The notes under the pieces were generated by a model. It did not search any database, was not told the origin of the DNA, and worked only from the letters and a program-made list of their open reading frames with translations. Of a stretch of 64,000 nt of DNA, positions 33,502 through 42,569 are shown one piece after another. The stretch spans positions 22,669 through 86,668 of the forward strand of contig PNKV01000021.1 of the NCBI GenBank assembly GCA_013822685.1, written 5' to 3'. The DNA is from Leptothrix sp. (in: b-proteobacteria). Its GTDB lineage: Bacteria; Pseudomonadota; Gammaproteobacteria; Burkholderiales; Burkholderiaceae_C. Within the stretch, counting starts at the first letter, position 1; each line of letters starts with the position of its first letter. Position numbers and translations under genes: made by a program.

Positions 33502-35120
33502 CGGCACTCCTTCTTCAGAAAAGCGGTTTCCTCCGGGCTGAGGGTTTCCAGGGAGGCTTTTTGAAGAATATCACCGCAGCGTGCCCGCAAAGCCGGGTCT
33601 TGACGAGGCGGGGGTTGCATCTTTTGGGGGATTTCTGATGGGGCTTTCGGTACTTTCAGCTTGGTGGCCGTGGGCTCGACCGCGCGGTTGGACTTGGGCG
33701 CTGCGGCTGGGGTCTCGGCGGCTTTCACTGGCTCTGTCTCGGGTGCCGGCGTGGGGGCGCTGGCCACCGGTTCGGACTTGGGGGCCGATGGGGTCGTCGC
33801 GATGGGCGCTGCCGCCGTGGGCACGGGCAACGCTGCCGTTGGCAAGGGAGAGGGATCAACAGGCGGAGCCGGTGTCGGGTTTCTCGTGGCCATCCACCAG
33901 GCCAACGCACCCACTGTGGCCAACGCGATGCCGACCAGCAGCAGCCGCTCGGGCGCTTTGGACCGGCGTTGTTGGGCTGAAGTGGGCTCAGCGGTGCGCA
34001 AGGGCGATGGCGTGATCACCGGACGGGCCACGGCCGCTGGTGGTACGGCGGCAGCCCCTGGCGCTGCTGAGGTCGGGGCCTCCGAAGTGGCGATCGACGG
34101 GGCCATGGGCGTGGCAGCGGCGCGTGCTGACTCTGGTGCTGCGTCGATCATCGTGCGCAGTTGCGTCACGCTTTGCGGCCGCTCGTGGGGCCTGACCGCC
34201 AGGCACTCGTCTATGGCCTTCAGAAAGTGCGCGCTGTAGCGGCCTGCGGCCACCTCGCTCAAGGGCTTCAACTTGTCGGCCATCAGGCGGTCGACCGAAG
34301 ACATGGGCGCTTTGCCGGTGACCGCGTAATACACCACGCAGGCCAGCGCGTACAGATCAGTCCAGGCGCCTTGCGGCATCGACGACGATTCCTCGCCGTA
34401 TTGCTCTATGGGCGCATAGCCGGGCTTGAGCACCACGGTCAAGGCATGGGTCATGTCGCCGATCACGCGCCGGGCCGCGCCAAAGTCCAGCAGCAGCGGG
34501 CCGGTGGCGGTCAAAAGGATGTTGTCGGGCGCGATGTCGCGGTGAAAGCAGTGCGCGGCGTGCATCACTTCAAGGGCGTCCATCAAGGGGCGCAGCCAGG
34601 CTTTCAATTCGGCCTCGGTGGGTGGGCGGCCCAAGTCGGCCAGGGCGCGCTTGAGGGTCGGGCCTTCGTAATAGGGCATCACCATGTAAGCTGTGCCATG
34701 GCCTTCCCAGAAGCGGTACACCTTGACCAGCGATGGGTGGTCGAACTGGGCCAGCAGCCGGGCTTCGTTGACGAAGCTTTTCAGGCCGGCCTGGAAGGTC
34801 TCGCGGTGGCGCTCGGACTTGACCGACACCGTGGCCGTGGTGTTGGAGCGCGCCGCCAGCGATGAGGGCATGTACTCCTTGAGCGCCACCTGGCGTTGCA
34901 AGGATTCGTCATAGGCCAGGTAGACGATGCCAAAGCCGCCTTCGCCGATCAGGCCCTTGATCTCGAACTCGCCCAGCCGGGTGCCATCGGGCAAGGTGTG
35001 GTTGAACAAAGACGAGCTGGAGACGAAATGGGGCAGATCACTGTCACCAAAGGAGGTGGAGATGATGGTTCGATCGTCGTCTTCTTCCGGTCCCCGAGTC
35101 ATCGCGTTTTCTCGTGTCAT
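33498..35120 (-). CDS. Membrane-anchored eukaryotic-like Ser/Thr protein kinase
   Basis: A 540-residue kinase. The catalytic domain (about 48-330) has the glycine loop GEGGFGIVY (59-67), Lys81 in VALKEY, the catalytic loop HRDIAPDN (193-200) and the DFG motif at 212-214. Ala replaces the usual Lys in HRDxxPxN, a variant shared with a known bacterial subgroup. A Pro/Ala-rich segment precedes one membrane helix (LLLVGIALATVGALAWW, about residue 393). The outside part is again Pro/Ala-rich and ends in a small domain with two cysteines (RCGDILQKASL, KKECR). The OmpA-like lipoprotein gene overlaps its end, suggesting an envelope sensing pair. ATG 35102 is an alternative start. Confidence 0.9.
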   Translation of the reverse strand: MTRENAMTRGPEEDDDRTIISTSFGDSDLPHFVSSSSLFNHTLPDGTRLGEFEIKGLIGEGGFGIVYLAYDESLQRQVALKEYMPSSLAARSNTTATVSVKSERHRETFQAGLKSFVNEARLLAQFDHPSLVKVYRFWEGHGTAYMVMPYYEGPTLKRALADLGRPPTEAELKAWLRPLMDALEVMHAAHCFHRDIAPDNILLTATGPLLLDFGAARRVIGDMTHALTVVLKPGYAPIEQYGEESSSMPQGAWTDLYALACVVYYAVTGKAPMSSVDRLMADKLKPLSEVAAGRYSAHFLKAIDECLAVRPHERPQSVTQLRTMIDAAPESARAAATPMAPSIATSEAPTSAAPGAAAVPPAAVARPVITPSPLRTAEPTSAQQRRSKAPERLLLVGIALATVGALAWWMATRNPTPAPPVDPSPLPTAALPVPTAAAPIATTPSAPKSEPVASAPTPAPETEPVKAAETPAAAPKSNRAVEPTATKLKVPKAPSEIPQKMQPPPRQDPALRARCGDILQKASLETLSPEETAFLKKECR

Positions 35121-35345
35121 GGCTGCACCAACATTGCAAGCCTGGGTAGTCCCGCAGTCATTTTAGGCGACGGCATTGCATCATCGATGGCTGTTCCTGC
35201 CGCTGGTATATATTGCGGTGTCCCGTTTCCCCATGGTCATCGTGCTGGCCATTTGATTGATGCGAGGGGAACGCGGAATGTGTCAGCGCAATGCGCCAAG
35301 GTTTGTGGAATTGAACTCGGCCATCATCATGAAAGCCAGCACATC

Positions 35346-37484
35346 ATGACCTTACATCGGCACTTCGCGGATCTTCGCTTCAGCCCCTCGGCGGTGGCCC
35401 TGGCCGTGCGCTGTGTGGCCACAGCCTGCGCGGTCATCGGACTGGGCGGCCAGGCTTTCGCGCAGGCCGTGAGCGAGGAAGACGAGCTGGCCCTGGCCTA
35501 TGGCGACAAGTCGTTCGTGAGCATCGCGACCGGCTCGCGCGTTCCCGTCAGCCGCGCCCCGGCCGTGGCCACCGTGATCACGGCCCAAGACATTGCCTCC
35601 ATGGGCGCCACCGACCTGGACGAGATTCTGGAGACCGTGCCCGGCTTGCATGTGGCGCGCGAGACACAGGGATTCGCGCCGGTCTACGTGATCCGCGGCA
35701 TCAACCTGGGCTTCAACCCGCAAGTGCTGATGCTGATCAACGGCATCCCCATGACCACGGTGTACACCGGCAACCGGGGCGGAGGCTGGGGCGGCATGCC
35801 GGTCGAGAACATCGCACGGGTTGAAGTGATACGGGGCCCCGGTTCAGCCTTGTATGGCGCCGACGCTTTCGCGGGCGTCATCAACGTGATCACCAAGACT
35901 TCGGCGGATATCAATGGCACCGAGCTGGGCCTGCGCGGCGGCTCTTTCAAGACGGGCGATGCCTGGATGCTGCACGGCGGCAAGTGGGGCGCGGTGGACG
36001 TGTCAGGCTACCTGCGCGTGGGCCGCACGGATGGAGACCGCCGGATTGTTCAGGCCGATGCGCAAACAGGGCTGGATGCTGTTGGCACGCAGGCTTCTCT
36101 TGCGCCGGGGCCGATCAACAATGGCCGCGATTCATTCGACGGGGCGCTGGACTTGAGCCTGGACAAATGGCGGTTTCGCGTGTCGTACAAAGAGCGCGAT
36201 GACATCGGCACGGGCACGGGGGTGGCTTCGGCCTTGGACCCTGAGGGGCAGATCTACAGCCAGACCCTCACCTCAGATTTGACCTACGAGAACCGCAACA
36301 TCGCCGAGGACTGGGCGGCGAACATGCAGATCAGTGTGATGCACTACACGGAGCTGACCGACCTGACCTTGTTCCCGGCCGGCACCCAGTTCGTTGGGCC
36401 GGACGTCTTCGTGGACGGCGTGATTGGCAATCCGGCCAAGTGGGAGCGGCATGGTCGCGTGGGCGGCTCGGCCACTTACACCGGCTTCAAGATGCACCGC
36501 ATTCGCCTGGGGATGGGCGCAGAGCGCGAAGAGGTCTACAAAACGCGCGAGACCAAGAATTTCCACGCCAATTTCACCCGCATTGGCACCGGGTCGCGGG
36601 CCGACGTTGTTGATGTGTCGGACACGGAGCCTTTCATGCGGCCCCAAGGGCGCACCAAGCGCTACCTGTATGCGCAGGACGAATGGAACCTGGGCAAGGA
36701 CTGGACATTGACCGCCGGCGTGCGCAACGACCACTACTCGGACTTTGGCAGCACCACCAATCCGCGCCTGGCCTTGGTCTGGGAGGCGGCTTACAACGTG
36801 ACCACCAAGCTGCTGTATGGCACGGCGTTTCGCGCCCCTTCGATGTCGGAGTTGTACGCCATCAACAACCCGGTCGTCACGGGCAACCCGAACCTGGTGC
36901 CTGAAAAAATCCGAACGGTGGAGGCGGCCGTGTCATGGCAGCCCTTGAACAAGCTGCAGCTGGGCATGAACTTCTTCCACTACGAGATGAAGGACATCAT
37001 CCGGCTGATCAGCTCTGTGTACCAGAACAATGGCCAGCAAACCGGCAATGGCCTGGAGTTCGAAGCCACCTGGGACGCGATGAAAGACCTGCGCCTGACA
37101 GGCAACTACAGCTACCAGCGGTCGGTGGACGAGGGCACTGGGCAGCCTGCGGCCAATGCGCCACGGCACCATGTCTACCTGCGGACCAACTGGCGCTTCA
37201 CGCCCGGCTGGTCGGTGGACCCGCAAGTCAATTGGATCAGCGATCGGCCACGCGAGCCCGGCGATGCACGCGCCGACCTGAAGGGCTATGCCACGGTCGA
37301 CCTGACCTTGCGCACCGACCATTCCAGCCGCGGATGGGACGTGGCCATGTCCGTGCGCAATCTGTTTGACGTGGATGCGCGTGAACCTTCGCCCTACGAC
37401 CGGGGGCAGCCCTTCATTTCACTGCCCTATGACTTCCCCTTGCCGGGTCGCTCGATCTACGTGCAGGCCAGCTACCAGTTCTAG
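35346..37484 (+). CDS. TonB-dependent outer-membrane receptor
   Basis: A 712-residue receptor with a long signal peptide (cleavage after GQAFAQ, near residue 40). The plug domain (about 60-180) has PAVATVITAQDI, DEILETVPGLHV, VYVIRGI and ARVEVIRGPGSALYGADAFAGVINVITK. The rest is a 22-strand-like barrel ending in Phe (YVQASYQF), as outer-membrane proteins do. A TonB box is not obvious; the segment before the plug is SFVSIATGSRVPV. It converges with the sensor kinase gene, only 6 bases between stops. The substrate is unknown; resemblance to the colicin/vitamin B12 receptor class suggests a metal complex or organic cofactor. Confidence 0.92.
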   Translation: MTLHRHFADLRFSPSAVALAVRCVATACAVIGLGGQAFAQAVSEEDELALAYGDKSFVSIATGSRVPVSRAPAVATVITAQDIASMGATDLDEILETVPGLHVARETQGFAPVYVIRGINLGFNPQVLMLINGIPMTTVYTGNRGGGWGGMPVENIARVEVIRGPGSALYGADAFAGVINVITKTSADINGTELGLRGGSFKTGDAWMLHGGKWGAVDVSGYLRVGRTDGDRRIVQADAQTGLDAVGTQASLAPGPINNGRDSFDGALDLSLDKWRFRVSYKERDDIGTGTGVASALDPEGQIYSQTLTSDLTYENRNIAEDWAANMQISVMHYTELTDLTLFPAGTQFVGPDVFVDGVIGNPAKWERHGRVGGSATYTGFKMHRIRLGMGAEREEVYKTRETKNFHANFTRIGTGSRADVVDVSDTEPFMRPQGRTKRYLYAQDEWNLGKDWTLTAGVRNDHYSDFGSTTNPRLALVWEAAYNVTTKLLYGTAFRAPSMSELYAINNPVVTGNPNLVPEKIRTVEAAVSWQPLNKLQLGMNFFHYEMKDIIRLISSVYQNNGQQTGNGLEFEATWDAMKDLRLTGNYSYQRSVDEGTGQPAANAPRHHVYLRTNWRFTPGWSVDPQVNWISDRPREPGDARADLKGYATVDLTLRTDHSSRGWDVAMSVRNLFDVDAREPSPYDRGQPFISLPYDFPLPGRSIYVQASYQF

Positions 37485-37490
37485 TGCGGC

Positions 37491-39542
37491 TCAGTGCTGG
37501 CCGCTGGCAGGTGCGTCGGTGGTCCAGCTCAGGTTCAAGTGGGCACTCAACTGGGCCAGCAAGATGGCCCGTTCAAAGGGTTTGGTCATGAAGCCATTGG
37601 CCCCGGCCTGCATGGCCTGAGTGCGGTCGGCGTTGGACGCGTTGGCTGACAGCGCGATGACGGGCAAGGACTGCGTGGCCAGCGACTTCCGCAATTGCCG
37701 GATCGCCTCCAGCCCATCCATCACGGGCATGGACAGGTCCATCAGGATCACATCGGGCGCGGCGGCCTGCACCTGGTCCAGGGCAGCCTGGCCATTGTTG
37801 GCCTCTACCGTGTCAAAGCCCAGCGGCCTGAGCAGGTCGATCAGCATGGTGCGGTTGGCGGGCACGTCGTCGGCAATCAACACCTTGCGCCTTGGGCCGA
37901 GGTAGCCCGTGACGGCCGGCAGGGTGGCCGCCGGCGAGCCATCGCTGGGAGCGGGGTTGACCCAAGGCAGCTTCAATTCAAACCAGAACAGGCTGCCAAT
38001 GCCGTCCTGGCTGTCCACATGCACCTCGCCGCCCATCAGGCGCACCAGCTGGCGGCTGATGGCCAGGCCCAGGCCCGTGCCGCCGGATCGGCTGCGGGCA
38101 TCACCGGCTTGCTCGAACGGCTCAAAAATACGTTGCAGCTCACTGCCGCGGATGCCGGTGCCGGTGTCTTGCACCTCAAAGCGCAGGTCGATCTCTCGGG
38201 CCCGGGCGTCGCGGTTGACCACGGTGACCCCAAGCCGCACCTGGCCCTTCTCGGTGAACTTGACGGCGTTGCTCAACAGGTTGAGCAGGACTTGCCGCAA
38301 GCGCTTCTCGTCCACTTCAACGGCGGCAGGCAGGTCTGGCGCGCATTCGAAGTCAAAGCGCAGTGTCTTTTCCTCGGCCTTGATGCGGATGATGTCCACC
38401 AGGCCGCTGAGGAAGGACTGGGGGTGAACCGCGGCGGGGTAAAGCTCGGTCTTGCCGGCCTCGATGCGCGACAGGTCCAGGATGTCGATGATGAGCAGCA
38501 GCAAGTGCTCGCCGCTGTTGTGGATGGTGTTCAGGCCCATGACCTGGCGCTCGGTGAGCGTCTTGTCCATCTTCAGGATCTGGGCGTAGCCCATGATGGC
38601 GTTCAGCGGCGTGCGCAGCTCGTGGCTCATGCGGGCCAGGAAGGCGCTCTTGGCATCGTTGGCGATCTCGGCGCGCTCCTTGGCCATGCGCAGCTCGGTG
38701 GTGCGGTCGCGCACCAGATCTTCCAGGTGCTCGCGGTGGCGTTGCACTTCTTCGCCGCGCTCTTGCAGCACCGAGCTCATGCGGTTGAAGGCCTGGGCCA
38801 TGGCCTGGATGTCTTGCGGGCCGTCCACCTCGGCGCGCACATCGGCTTCACCACGTTCGGTGCGTGCCATGGCCTTGGACAGGCTGTTCAAAGGCCGCGT
38901 GATGCGCGTGGCCAGGAAACGGATCGCGATCAGGAACAAGGCCGCGAAGAAGAACGAGCTGGCCAGGTTCACGAAGAAGATGTTGGCCATCATGCGCGTC
39001 AGCGTGGCCTTGCTGTGCACCAGGCGCACCTGCCCCAGGAACTCGGTGGCGGGTGGCTCGACGTCGAAGGGCGATGCGGCTGGTTTGGTCCACACGGGCG
39101 CCACGAACTGCCAGGTGTCTTCGGTTTCGGCTTCGAGGTAGGCCTCGCGGGGGGGCGGCGAGGGCAGGGCCTTGGTGGCGGATTCGGTGCCCGCCTTACC
39201 CTTGGAGAGCAGCACGCCGCCATCGCTGGCGCGGATCTCGACACGCAGCACATCGGGGTAGGCCAGGGTGGCGTTCACCGCGTCGTGGGCGTTCTCGGCC
39301 GAGGCGTAGAGCAGCGCCAAGGTGCTTTGCGTGGCCAGGCTGGTGGCGATGCTCATGCTCTGCCGCATCAGCGTGTCACGGATCTGGCGGCCACCTTGCC
39401 AGGCGCTGGCCATGGACGAGAACAGGGCCATGCAGATCACGCCGATGATGACGGCGATGCTGAGCTGGCGCTGGAAAGTCATCTGGCGCAGAAAACCTGA
39501 AAGTCTGCGCTCAATGAACAACTGTTGAGTGTGACTGTTCAT
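37491..39542 (-). CDS. Membrane hybrid sensor histidine kinase with receiver
   Basis: A 683-residue kinase. TM1 lies at about 25-47 (SIAVIIGVICMALFSSMA). A periplasmic domain of about 130 residues follows, then TM2 (FFVNLASSFFFAALFLIAIRF, about 185-205), HAMP (about 207-260) and a coiled coil. HisKA carries [14 protein letters not shown], the HATPase has DTGTGIRG and [11 protein letters not shown], and the C-terminal receiver has DVILMDLSMPVMDG. ATG 39542 lies one base after the stop of the substrate-binding-protein gene. This tight link suggests that the periplasmic binding protein delivers the signal to the kinase. No output regulator gene is adjacent. Confidence 0.92.
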   Translation of the reverse strand: MNSHTQQLFIERRLSGFLRQMTFQRQLSIAVIIGVICMALFSSMASAWQGGRQIRDTLMRQSMSIATSLATQSTLALLYASAENAHDAVNATLAYPDVLRVEIRASDGGVLLSKGKAGTESATKALPSPPPREAYLEAETEDTWQFVAPVWTKPAASPFDVEPPATEFLGQVRLVHSKATLTRMMANIFFVNLASSFFFAALFLIAIRFLATRITRPLNSLSKAMARTERGEADVRAEVDGPQDIQAMAQAFNRMSSVLQERGEEVQRHREHLEDLVRDRTTELRMAKERAEIANDAKSAFLARMSHELRTPLNAIMGYAQILKMDKTLTERQVMGLNTIHNSGEHLLLLIIDILDLSRIEAGKTELYPAAVHPQSFLSGLVDIIRIKAEEKTLRFDFECAPDLPAAVEVDEKRLRQVLLNLLSNAVKFTEKGQVRLGVTVVNRDARAREIDLRFEVQDTGTGIRGSELQRIFEPFEQAGDARSRSGGTGLGLAISRQLVRLMGGEVHVDSQDGIGSLFWFELKLPWVNPAPSDGSPAATLPAVTGYLGPRRKVLIADDVPANRTMLIDLLRPLGFDTVEANNGQAALDQVQAAAPDVILMDLSMPVMDGLEAIRQLRKSLATQSLPVIALSANASNADRTQAMQAGANGFMTKPFERAILLAQLSAHLNLSWTTDAPASGQH

Positions 39543-39543
39543 G

Positions 39544-40506
39544 TCAGGGCTCCGGGAAGACCATGTCAAAGCGCTGCTGCAGGGCATTCAGGTTGATGCC
39601 CAGGTGATTGGCGGTGCGTGTGTTCACCGCCACCAGCACTTCCTTCAAGGGCCGCACACCGCGGGTGGCGGTGCCGGAAGAGACATACCCCATCGCCCAA
39701 CCGGCCAGTGCCTTGCCGAGTTCGACGTTGTTGGGGTAAAGCGAAAACAGGGCGCCGCGCTTGACGTGGGCGGCGCTGCTGGAAAAGACGGCCAGGTTGC
39801 GGTTCCAGGCCTCTTGCAGGACCAGGGGCAGCACGGCGGTCTCGTCCACGGTGGTGGAATCTTGTGGCAACCAGAGCACATCGCGCTTGGGGTCGGCCGA
39901 GCTCAGGCTGTCCTGGTACTGGCGGGTCGCGGTCTTGAGGTCATCGGCTTCAAAGGCCTGCAGCTCCAGGCCTTGCGCCTTGGCGGCCTCGCGGGCCAGC
40001 TTGATCAGCCAGGTGTTTTGGCGCGGGTCGTAGACCACGATGACGCGCCGGGCCGAGGGCATCAGCGTTTTCAGCTTGGCGAACAGCAAGGCCGGGTCGG
40101 GGGCCAGGCTGTGCACCGACAGGTTTTGCGCATCGGCCTCGGGCACCGACAGCACGCCGCCAGCGACGATGCCCAAGGTGCGGTCCAGGCCCGTGGCCAC
40201 TTTGAGGCCATTGCGGCCCAGCGCGATCACGGCGCGGATGTCGCGGCGTTTCAGCTCGTTGGACAAGTCTTGGGTATTGGCGCTGGCCCCCACGGGGAAG
40301 CTGGCCACGCGGCTTTTGGTCTGGTCTTCGATGCCACCAATGATGGTGGAGAACACGCTGCGGTAGGGCTCGCCGATGTCTGGGTAAATCACGGCGATGG
40401 CACGCGCGGCGTCATCCGATGCAGCATGCGCCAAGGGCCATTGCCACAACATGACTGCCACTGTCATCCAACGCACGGCCACCCAAAATGCACGGCATGC
40501 AAACAA
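39544..40506 (-). CDS. Periplasmic ABC-type substrate-binding protein (TrpX/DUF534-like), no transporter adjacent
   Basis: A 320-residue exported protein with a signal peptide ending near WPLAHAAS. Two alpha/beta lobes are apparent: AIAVIYPDIGEPYRSVF, VIALGRNGLKVATGL, then VIVVYDPRQNTWLIKLA, VLWLPQDSTTVDETAVLPLVL and AVFSSSAAHVKRGALFSLYPN. This matches the ABC_sub_bind (TrpX-like) family. No permease or ATPase gene is adjacent; the sensor kinase follows one base after the stop, so a sensory role is likely. Start is TTG 40506 with GGAGG 9 nt upstream; an internal GTG or ATG is possible. Confidence 0.85.
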   Translation of the reverse strand: MFACRAFWVAVRWMTVAVMLWQWPLAHAASDDAARAIAVIYPDIGEPYRSVFSTIIGGIEDQTKSRVASFPVGASANTQDLSNELKRRDIRAVIALGRNGLKVATGLDRTLGIVAGGVLSVPEADAQNLSVHSLAPDPALLFAKLKTLMPSARRVIVVYDPRQNTWLIKLAREAAKAQGLELQAFEADDLKTATRQYQDSLSSADPKRDVLWLPQDSTTVDETAVLPLVLQEAWNRNLAVFSSSAAHVKRGALFSLYPNNVELGKALAGWAMGYVSSGTATRGVRPLKEVLVAVNTRTANHLGINLNALQQRFDMVFPEP

Positions 40507-40519
40507 AACTGATGTCCTC

Positions 40520-40541
40520 CATTCGGAGCTTGGACCGAATG
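40520..40541. promoter_or_regulatory. Inverted repeat at the SBP-kinase operon start
   Basis: CATTCGG (40520-40526) and CCGAATG (40535-40541) form a perfect 7-bp dyad with an 8-base spacer. It sits 13 bases upstream of the SBP start and touches its GGAGG ribosome site, so it could be an operator or a hairpin limiting translation. Confidence 0.4.
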
Positions 40542-40639
40542 CGATAGCTTACCCAGTGTTTCACGCTCGGCGTGGTCCATGTCGGGGATATCGGGATTTC
40601 GCGGCCACTTATCTCGGGGTGAGACCCGCGACGAGGGGG

Positions 40640-40668
40640 ATGACGCCACACAAGGGGGTAAGTATCAT
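40640..40668 (+). promoter_or_regulatory. Candidate sigma-70 promoter for the ThDP/citrate-synthase-like operon
   Basis: ATGACG (40640-40645) and TATCAT (40663-40668) are 17 bases apart. The -10 element matches 5 of 6 and the -35 element 4 of 6 consensus bases. It lies 44 bases before GTG 40713. Confidence 0.4.
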
Positions 40669-40712
40669 TTTGTTACACGCCGCCGCTTTCAGCGTTTGGA
40701 CTCCGGGTTGGC

Positions 40713-42569
40713 GTGGTTTGGATTGACACAGTGACCCCATCAGCAGTTGTATCCAGTGCGGGCCCGTCCACGTCCGTCGAGGCGGCCAGCCTCATCGTCT
40801 CTTACCTGGAGGCCCTGGGCGTAGAGTATGTTTTTGGCGTACCAGGCGGTGCCATCGAACCCTTGTACAACGCGCTGGCCGTGAGCAGCCGGCGCGGCGG
40901 CCCCAGGCCGGTGCTGGCCCGGCATGAAGCCGGCGCGGCGTTCATGGCCGATGGCTATGCCCGCGAAACAGGGCGCCTGGGGGTGTGTTGCGCGACATCG
41001 GGGCCGGGCGCGACCAACCTGTTGACCGGCATCGCGTGTGCTTTTGACAACAGTGTGCCTTTGCTGGCGATCACGGGCCAACCCTCCTTGCCCTTGTTTG
41101 GCAAACGCGCGCTGCAGGAGTCGTCTTGCACTGGCGTCAACACGGTGGGCATGCTTCAGCACTGCACCCGCTACAACACCTTGGTCTCGCATGTTGATCA
41201 GCTGGAGAACAAGCTGGTGAGCGCCTTGATCCGCGCTTCGCAGCCCCCGCATGGTCCGGTGCATCTGTCGATCCCCGTGGATTTGCTGCGCAGCCAGGTC
41301 GAGCAGCGCCTGTCACCCGAGCACCTCAAGCGTTTGCTGGTGAAGCCGTCCCTGATCGACGAGGACGCGATCCACACCTTGTTCGAGGCGGTGCAACGCA
41401 GCCGCAAGACGGTGCTGATCGTGGGCGGCGGTTGTGGCGAGGCCATCGACGCGATCATGCATTTCGCCGAGCTGACCGACTCCTGCTTCGTGACCACACC
41501 CGATGCCAAGGGCTTGATCAACCCGCACCATTACCTGTACCGAGGCGTGTTCGGCTTTGCCGGTCACCAATCAGCGCACCAGGCCTTGAGCGATGGCGTC
41601 AGCCTGACCTTGGCCGTGGGCACCAGCCTGGGCGAGTGGACCAGCGGCGCCTGGAGCGCCAGCGTGTTGAATCACCACCTGGTCCACATCGATTCGAACG
41701 ACGAGCACCTGATGCGCTCGCCGATGGCGCAGCAGCACGTGCGTGGCCGCATCCGCTCGGTGTTCGAGCGCTTGCTGGATGTGATGCACATCGAGCAGGC
41801 GGCCTTGGGCCTGCCCTGGAAGCCCTCGCGCGCCCACACCGATGTGGCCGAGGTTGTGGTGCGGGCGCCCGACAAACGCGAGGACATGAGTTCGCCCATC
41901 AAGCCGCAGCGTTTGATGACCGAGCTGTCCAACCGCTTTCCACCCACCACCCGCTTCATTGCTGATGCGGGCAACAGCACGGCCTGGTCCATCCATTATC
42001 TGGAGCTGCGCAACCGCCGCATGGGCCTGGTGCCCGGCATGACGATGCCCGCGGCCAACTCGCCCACCATGCACCCGCCCTCGCGCCGAGGCGAGCGCCG
42101 CATGGACCACGCCGGCTGGCTGCGCGTGTTGATGGACTTTGCTCCGATGGGCTGGGCCATTGGCGCGGCCGTGGGCATCGCGCGGGGCAACCCCGACTAC
42201 CCGGTGGTGTGCATCACCGGCGATGGCAGCTACCTGATGAATGGCCAGGAAATCACCGTGGCGGCGCAAGAGCAGCTGACCGTCATCTTCGTGGTGCTCA
42301 ACGACGCGGCGCTGGGCATGGTCAAGCACGGGCAGCGCCTGGCGGGCGCCGAGCAGATCGCTTTTGAATTGCCACAGGTCGATTTCAGCTTGATGGCGCA
42401 GTCCATGGGCATCGTGGGCCATGTGATCCGATCGCCGCAAGATTTCAATGACCTGGACATGGCCCAGATCCTGAACGGCAAAGGGCCCACCTTGCTCGAC
42501 GTGCGCATCGACCCCGAAGAAGTGCCGCCCATGGGCCTGCGCATGCAGACACTGGACACTGCCCTGTGA
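40713..42569 (+). CDS. ThDP-dependent enzyme, acetolactate-synthase-like
   Basis: A 618-residue thiamine-diphosphate enzyme of the acetolactate synthase/POX family. The PYR domain has E72 (LARHEAGAAFMADGYAR), the cofactor-activating glutamate. The central domain has VLIVGGGCG. The PP domain has GDGSYLMNG (503-511) with the metal-binding N530. The segment 440-470 (PGMTMPAANSPTMHPPSRRG) replaces the usual Gly-rich approach to the active site and is unlike housekeeping IlvB. Two citrate-synthase-fold genes follow with GTGA and ATGA overlaps, and no ilvN or ilvC is near, so valine synthesis is unlikely. Start is GTG 40713 or GTG 40731. Decarboxylation of a 2-keto acid feeding the partners is inferred. 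Confidence 0.85.
   Translation: MVWIDTVTPSAVVSSAGPSTSVEAASLIVSYLEALGVEYVFGVPGGAIEPLYNALAVSSRRGGPRPVLARHEAGAAFMADGYARETGRLGVCCATSGPGATNLLTGIACAFDNSVPLLAITGQPSLPLFGKRALQESSCTGVNTVGMLQHCTRYNTLVSHVDQLENKLVSALIRASQPPHGPVHLSIPVDLLRSQVEQRLSPEHLKRLLVKPSLIDEDAIHTLFEAVQRSRKTVLIVGGGCGEAIDAIMHFAELTDSCFVTTPDAKGLINPHHYLYRGVFGFAGHQSAHQALSDGVSLTLAVGTSLGEWTSGAWSASVLNHHLVHIDSNDEHLMRSPMAQQHVRGRIRSVFERLLDVMHIEQAALGLPWKPSRAHTDVAEVVVRAPDKREDMSSPIKPQRLMTELSNRFPPTTRFIADAGNSTAWSIHYLELRNRRMGLVPGMTMPAANSPTMHPPSRRGERRMDHAGWLRVLMDFAPMGWAIGAAVGIARGNPDYPVVCITGDGSYLMNGQEITVAAQEQLTVIFVVLNDAALGMVKHGQRLAGAEQIAFELPQVDFSLMAQSMGIVGHVIRSPQDFNDLDMAQILNGKGPTLLDVRIDPEEVPPMGLRMQTLDTAL

Noticed and set aside
40713..42569. Assignment as housekeeping acetolactate synthase (ilvB)
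   Set aside because: No ilvN or ilvC is adjacent, the 440-470 segment differs from IlvB, and the tight operon with two citrate-synthase-like genes points to another pathway.
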